Source of the DNA: JAVBPB01 sp031549965
GTDB lineage: Bacteria > Bacillota > Clostridia > Lachnospirales > Lachnospiraceae
DNA length: 64,000 nt
NCBI GenBank assembly: GCA_031549965.1
Contig: JAVBPB010000003.1
Location: 13,547-77,546, forward strand
Direction: 5' to 3'
Below are positions 60,513 to 64,000 of the stretch, one piece after another; within the stretch, counting starts at the first letter, position 1, and every line of letters starts with the position of its first letter. The translations under genes and the position numbers were made by a program. The notes under the pieces are model-generated. The model did no database searches and was not told where the DNA came from. It saw only the letters and a program-made list of their open reading frames with translations.

Positions 60513-61999
60513 TGAAAAATTCAATTAGAATAAGAATAACATTCATGCTTACATTACTGATAATTTTTATTATTGGAACATGTTTTGCCTTAAATAGCAC
60601 CTTTTTAAGTGAATACTATTTATTCAAACAAAAATCCACCCTTTCAGAATCCTTTACAGAAATTAATAATGCATATGCAAAACACGATTATTTACAGGAA
60701 GAAAATGCAGATGATATGGAGCTTGGTTTTGAAAAAATTGCTTCAAATAAAAATATGGATATTTGTATATGGGACTTAAAAGTTTTCTATGCTTTTTCAA
60801 CAGTACCTGAGTACAAATTAATGAGAATGTTAGAAGTACTGCAAAATTATATGTTTCCTCCAGAAGGGGAAGTAAAAAGCGAAGTACTTAAAACCACCAA
60901 TGATTACGTATTAATTAAATCATTTGATTCAAGAATGAATTCATACTACATTGATTTATATGGTACATTAAGTAATGGATATAAAATATTACTAAGGCTT
61001 GATTTTGCAAGTATGCAGGATAATGTGGTTATTTCAAATGAGTTTCTTTTATACGTAGGTTTGGCGGCAATAATAATTGGTACAATAGCAATGTTTTTTA
61101 TTAGTGCGAATATAACAAAACCTATACTTGAACTTTCAAATATTGCTGAAAAAATATCAAAGCTTGATTTCGATGCAAAATATGAAGTCAAGACTCAGGA
61201 TGAAATAGGAAAATTAGGGAATAGCATTAATTTTTTATCAGCGGAATTAAAGGCTACCATATCAGAACTAAAAAATGCTAACAACGAATTGCTTAAAGAT
61301 ATAGAACATAAAACACAAATAGATGAAATGAGAAAGGATTTTTTATCAAATGTTTCCCATGAATTAAAAACTCCAATTGCACTAATTCAAGGATATGCCG
61401 AAGGATTAAAGGATAATATAAATGATGATGAAGAAAGCAGAGAATTTTACTGCGATGTAATTATTGACGAATCTAAGAAGATGAATAACATGGTAAAGAA
61501 ATTATTATCCCTAAATCAAATTGAGTTTGGGCAAAATCAATTAGATATTATTAGATTTGATATTGTATTACTAATAAAAAGTGTTTTGGAATCCACTGAA
61601 ATATTATTTTCACAAAAAGAGGCAAAGCTTTATTTTAATGATAAAAATCCTGTATATGTATGGGCAGATGAATTTATGATAGAAGAAGTAATTACTAATT
61701 TCATTAGCAATGCTCTTAATCACTTATCAGGAGATAATACAATAGAAATAAAAATAAAAGAAAATAATAATTTAGTAAGAGTTTCAGTATTTAACACAGG
61801 CGAAAACATTCCTATTGAAGACATTGATAATATTTGGATAAAATTCTATAAAGTAGATAAAGCAAGAACCAGAGAATATGGAGGAAGTGGCATAGGACTT
61901 TCTATAGTAAAAGCGATAATGAACTCCCATAATCAAGAGTTTGGTGTTACAAATTATTCAAACGGAGTTGAATTTTGGTTTGAATTGGATGCCAATTAA
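60512..61999 (+). CDS. Sensor histidine kinase
   Basis: A 495-residue membrane kinase paired with the preceding regulator. The first helix is at residues 10-30 (FMLTLLIIFIIGTCFAL), followed by an extracytoplasmic sensor of about 140 residues and a second helix (FLLYVGLAAIIIGTIAMFFI). HAMP follows (ITKPILELSNIAEKISKLDF), then HisKA with H283 (FLSNVSHELKTPIALIQGYA) and HATPase with the N box NFISNALNHLS and GGSGIGLSIVKAIM. The FISNALNH form of the N box is standard. All catalytic elements are present. The next gene, a lipoprotein, might be related in function, but nothing shows it. Confidence 0.95.
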   Translation: MKNSIRIRITFMLTLLIIFIIGTCFALNSTFLSEYYLFKQKSTLSESFTEINNAYAKHDYLQEENADDMELGFEKIASNKNMDICIWDLKVFYAFSTVPEYKLMRMLEVLQNYMFPPEGEVKSEVLKTTNDYVLIKSFDSRMNSYYIDLYGTLSNGYKILLRLDFASMQDNVVISNEFLLYVGLAAIIIGTIAMFFISANITKPILELSNIAEKISKLDFDAKYEVKTQDEIGKLGNSINFLSAELKATISELKNANNELLKDIEHKTQIDEMRKDFLSNVSHELKTPIALIQGYAEGLKDNINDDEESREFYCDVIIDESKKMNNMVKKLLSLNQIEFGQNQLDIIRFDIVLLIKSVLESTEILFSQKEAKLYFNDKNPVYVWADEFMIEEVITNFISNALNHLSGDNTIEIKIKENNNLVRVSVFNTGENIPIEDIDNIWIKFYKVDKARTREYGGSGIGLSIVKAIMNSHNQEFGVTNYSNGVEFWFELDAN

Positions 62000-62083
62000 A
62001 TTTTATATTTAAATATAGGTATTGATGAATTTGATTAAAAGTGTTAAAATATATAATATTGAATTTAAATTGGGAGGTAAGAC

Positions 62084-62794
62084 ATGAAAAAGTGCTATGC
62101 TTTGATTTTGGTTGTAGTTTTAATGCTCACAGGATGCGTAAGTGAACTTAATATTACAGAACAAGAAAGCAATATGGTAGCAGAGTATATTGCAAAGACT
62201 TTGTTAAAATATGATAAAAAATATGATGAAGAATTAATAGAAGAAGTACAAGTTACAACACTTGACGAATCTCAAACTTCAAAAGAACAAACCACAGAAG
62301 AAACAACTGAAGCTGATAACACCAATCCAAGCGAAAATAATATACCAGATAAACCAGTTGATTCAAAAAAGATTGTGGAATTAAGCAGTATATTAGGAAA
62401 TGATAAGATTGAAATAAAATGTGTAGGATATTCTATTCATGATACTTATACAGATGAACAAGAATCATTTGTTATAAAAAGTACTCAGAATAGAAAACTC
62501 TTAGTATTGCAATTTATTATTAAAAATACATCTAATAGTGTTCAACGTGTAGATTTATTAAATAGTAATGTAACCTTTAAATTAAATGTAAATGATTCTG
62601 ATGAATATTCACCGCTACTAACATTTATATTAAGTGATATATCATATTATGATTTTGATTTGCAACCAGAGAAATCCAGAGAAGGGGTATTGGTATTTGA
62701 TGTAGACTTAAGTACTGCAAATAGTATTTCAAAACTTATATTAGATGTAGTAAATTCAAAGGGAACTGAAAAAGCAGTAGTTTTTGTAAATTGA
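62084..62794 (+). CDS. Lipoprotein with DUF4352-like domain
   Basis: A 236-residue exported lipoprotein. The signal peptide ends in the lipobox LMLTGC (Cys 18), so it should be anchored outside the membrane. A Glu/Thr/Asn-rich linker (about 60-95) leads to a beta-sandwich domain (about 100-236) with the pattern KLLVLQFIIKNTSNSVQRVD, which resembles the immunoglobulin-like DUF4352/DUF5067 domains of Gram-positive lipoproteins. The start follows GGGAGGT. Function unknown. Confidence 0.85.
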   Translation: MKKCYALILVVVLMLTGCVSELNITEQESNMVAEYIAKTLLKYDKKYDEELIEEVQVTTLDESQTSKEQTTEETTEADNTNPSENNIPDKPVDSKKIVELSSILGNDKIEIKCVGYSIHDTYTDEQESFVIKSTQNRKLLVLQFIIKNTSNSVQRVDLLNSNVTFKLNVNDSDEYSPLLTFILSDISYYDFDLQPEKSREGVLVFDVDLSTANSISKLILDVVNSKGTEKAVVFVN

Positions 62795-62816
62795 TTTTTA
62801 TGAAGTAAAGAAAAGG

Positions 62817-62850
62817 CCAAACATGGAATATATATCATGTTTGGTTTTTT
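62817..62850 (+). terminator. Terminator of the lipoprotein gene
   Basis: CCAAACATG pairs with CATGTTTGG around an AT-rich loop, followed by six T. Confidence 0.9.
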
Positions 62851-62893
62851 CGATTAAGAAAAATAAGTATATTGTTATAAAATAAAAAACATC

Positions 62894-62921
62894 TTGACGT
62901 TGGCCATTAATCATATATAAT
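62894..62921 (+). promoter_or_regulatory. Sigma-A promoter of upp
   Basis: TTGACG (62894-62899), 16 bases, TATAAT (62916-62921), 34 bases before the upp start codon. Confidence 0.7.
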
Positions 62922-62955
62922 TAAATTGTAACTAATTTTGAAAGAGAGGAATATT

Positions 62956-63585
62956 ATGTCAAATGTTTTTGTAATGGAACATCCATTGATACAGCATAAA
63001 CTAACAATTATGAGAGAAAAAACAACTTCTACAAAAGAGTTTAGAGATTTAGTAGCAGAAGTTGCTATGCTAATTTGTTATGAAGCGACCAGAAATTTAC
63101 AACTTATAGATAAGGAGATTGAAACTCCTTTAGTGAAAACAATTGGAAAAGAAATAGCAGGTAAAAAGTTATGTGTTGTACCAATTCTTCGTGCAGGACT
63201 TCATATGGCAGATGGAATTTTAACGCTCATTCCTAGTGCAAAAGTAGGACATATTGGTCTTTTTAGAGATGAAAAGACATTAGAGCCAGTTGAATATTTT
63301 TATAAATTACCATCAGATGCAGATGAAAGAGAAATATTTGTTGTTGATCCTATGCTTGCTACAGGAGGGTCTGCATCAGCTGCTGTTAAATCATTAAAAG
63401 ACAAAAATATTAAGAAAATTCACTTTTTGTGCTTAATTGCTGCACCTGAAGGCGTAAGCAGGATGCAAAAAGATCATCCAGATATTAATTTATATATTGG
63501 TTCTCTTGATGAAAGATTAAATGAAAAGGGATATATAATGCCAGGCTTAGGAGATGCTGGCGATAGAATATATGGTACAAAATAA
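62956..63585 (+). CDS. upp: Uracil phosphoribosyltransferase
   Basis: The enzyme converts uracil and PRPP to UMP in pyrimidine salvage. The 209-residue length equals Bacillus Upp. Motifs are VPILRAGLHMADGIL, the PRPP loop VDPMLATGGSASAAVKSLKD and the uracil-binding YIMPGLGDAGDRIYGTK at the C-terminus. ATG 62956 is the right start (AGAGAGGA nine bases before); an upstream in-frame TTG lies before that site. No attenuator or PyrR site is seen in the short leader. Confidence 0.98.
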   Translation: MSNVFVMEHPLIQHKLTIMREKTTSTKEFRDLVAEVAMLICYEATRNLQLIDKEIETPLVKTIGKEIAGKKLCVVPILRAGLHMADGILTLIPSAKVGHIGLFRDEKTLEPVEYFYKLPSDADEREIFVVDPMLATGGSASAAVKSLKDKNIKKIHFLCLIAAPEGVSRMQKDHPDINLYIGSLDERLNEKGYIMPGLGDAGDRIYGTK

Positions 63586-63794
63586 AATTTATTGTATCTC
63601 TTATTTTTTATAAGATTGGTTTCTCAACTTTTCAATGCTATTTAACTGAGGGATGCAAGGAAAAGTTGGGGTACTAATAATATAAGGTATTATTTTATAT
63701 AACATAAAATATATAAATAAATCTTAATTTTGATGTTATAAATAAATCTTTTTATGGTAATAATATAATTATATAAAAAAAATAAAAAAAGTAT
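63586..63794. other. Spacer after upp
   Basis: AT-rich, no gene seen. It separates upp from a strong promoter and rRNA-leader-like sequence that continue to the window end. Confidence 0.5.
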
Positions 63795-63823
63795 TTGACA
63801 TTTAAAAAAGAATATGCTAAACT
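63795..63823 (+). promoter_or_regulatory. Strong promoter, probably of an rRNA operon
   Basis: TTGACA (63795-63800), 17 bases, TAAACT (63818-63823), preceded by A-tract-rich DNA that resembles an UP element. Confidence 0.65.
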
Positions 63824-64000
63824 ATAAAAGTTGTCGGCGAAACAAGTCGAATAACAGCGAATGAACATTGATAACTAAACAGTGAAACAACCCTGAAAAT
63901 TCTAAAAGATTTTCAAAACGAACAGACTGAATAAGTCTAAACCAAAAACAGTAAACGGAAATGACAAGTTATTAAAAAATAGCTAACGGTCATTCTGTAG
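63824..64000 (+). other. Probable rRNA operon leader, 16S gene beyond the window
   Basis: The transcript would start near 63830. It contains GAACATTGATAACTAAACAG, close to the segment found before 16S rRNA genes in many Firmicutes, and small hairpins (GAAAATTCTAAAAGATTTTC; AGACTGAATAAGTCT). No coding frame is seen. The assignment depends on the sequence outside. Confidence 0.5.

Overview
The window comes from a low-GC (roughly one third G+C), endospore-forming Firmicute, most likely an anaerobic Clostridia member near Lachnospirales. The evidence is a complete spoIIIAA-AH operon, spoIVB, spo0A, CotF-like coat genes, strong purine-rich ribosome binding sites, many TTG/GTG starts, and the classical order efp - spoIIIA - asp23 - nusB - xseA - xseB - ispA - dxs - tlyA - nadK - argR - recN - spoIVB - spo0A. 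I cannot name the species from the sequence.

Layout. 1-3,224: the 3' part of an M24 aminopeptidase, efp, an orphan 122-residue protein, and a RelE-type toxin locus with a broken XRE regulator. 3,225-24,421: the sporulation / DNA-repair / isoprenoid superoperon. A 1,240-residue secreted Big_2 repeat protein interrupts the usual argR-recN adjacency. 24,549-30,221: a second Big_2 protein, glycogen synthase, two small spore-coat genes and a Na/Pi cotransporter. 30,437-38,210: glycolysis (gap, pgk, tpiA, gpmI) followed by secG, rnr and smpB. 38,279-41,216: a histidyl-tRNA synthetase of unusual type and a padR-DUF4097 pair on the minus strand. 41,538-47,487: four tandem collagen-like genes (Gly-X-Y repeats plus different C-terminal domains, no signal peptides), probably an exosporium or spore-surface filament locus. 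47,663-48,005: tmRNA (ssrA).

48,006-57,728 is a genomic island inserted at the 3' end of ssrA. A 30-bp copy of the ssrA 3' end marks its far boundary. It carries a 1,366-residue protein with an N-terminal PD-(D/E)XK-type nuclease module and a NACHT-type STAND ATPase, which I read as a probable anti-phage defence protein. It also carries two parts of tyrosine integrase genes on either side of that gene, a complete IS1634-like insertion sequence with 23-bp inverted repeats and a 5-bp target duplication, and a decayed UPF0175 / intact PIN-domain locus.

58,092-63,585: a Gfo/Idh/MocA oxidoreductase, a one-span membrane protein, a two-component system, a lipoprotein and upp. The last 200 bases have a strong promoter and a leader that looks like the start of an rRNA operon whose 16S gene would lie just outside.

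The sporulation genes fit together: Spo0A starts the programme, the SpoIIIA complex and SpoIVB act at engulfment and the sigma-K checkpoint, and the CotF-like and collagen-like proteins probably end up on the spore surface. The island is the clearest accessory region and the best place to look for something new.
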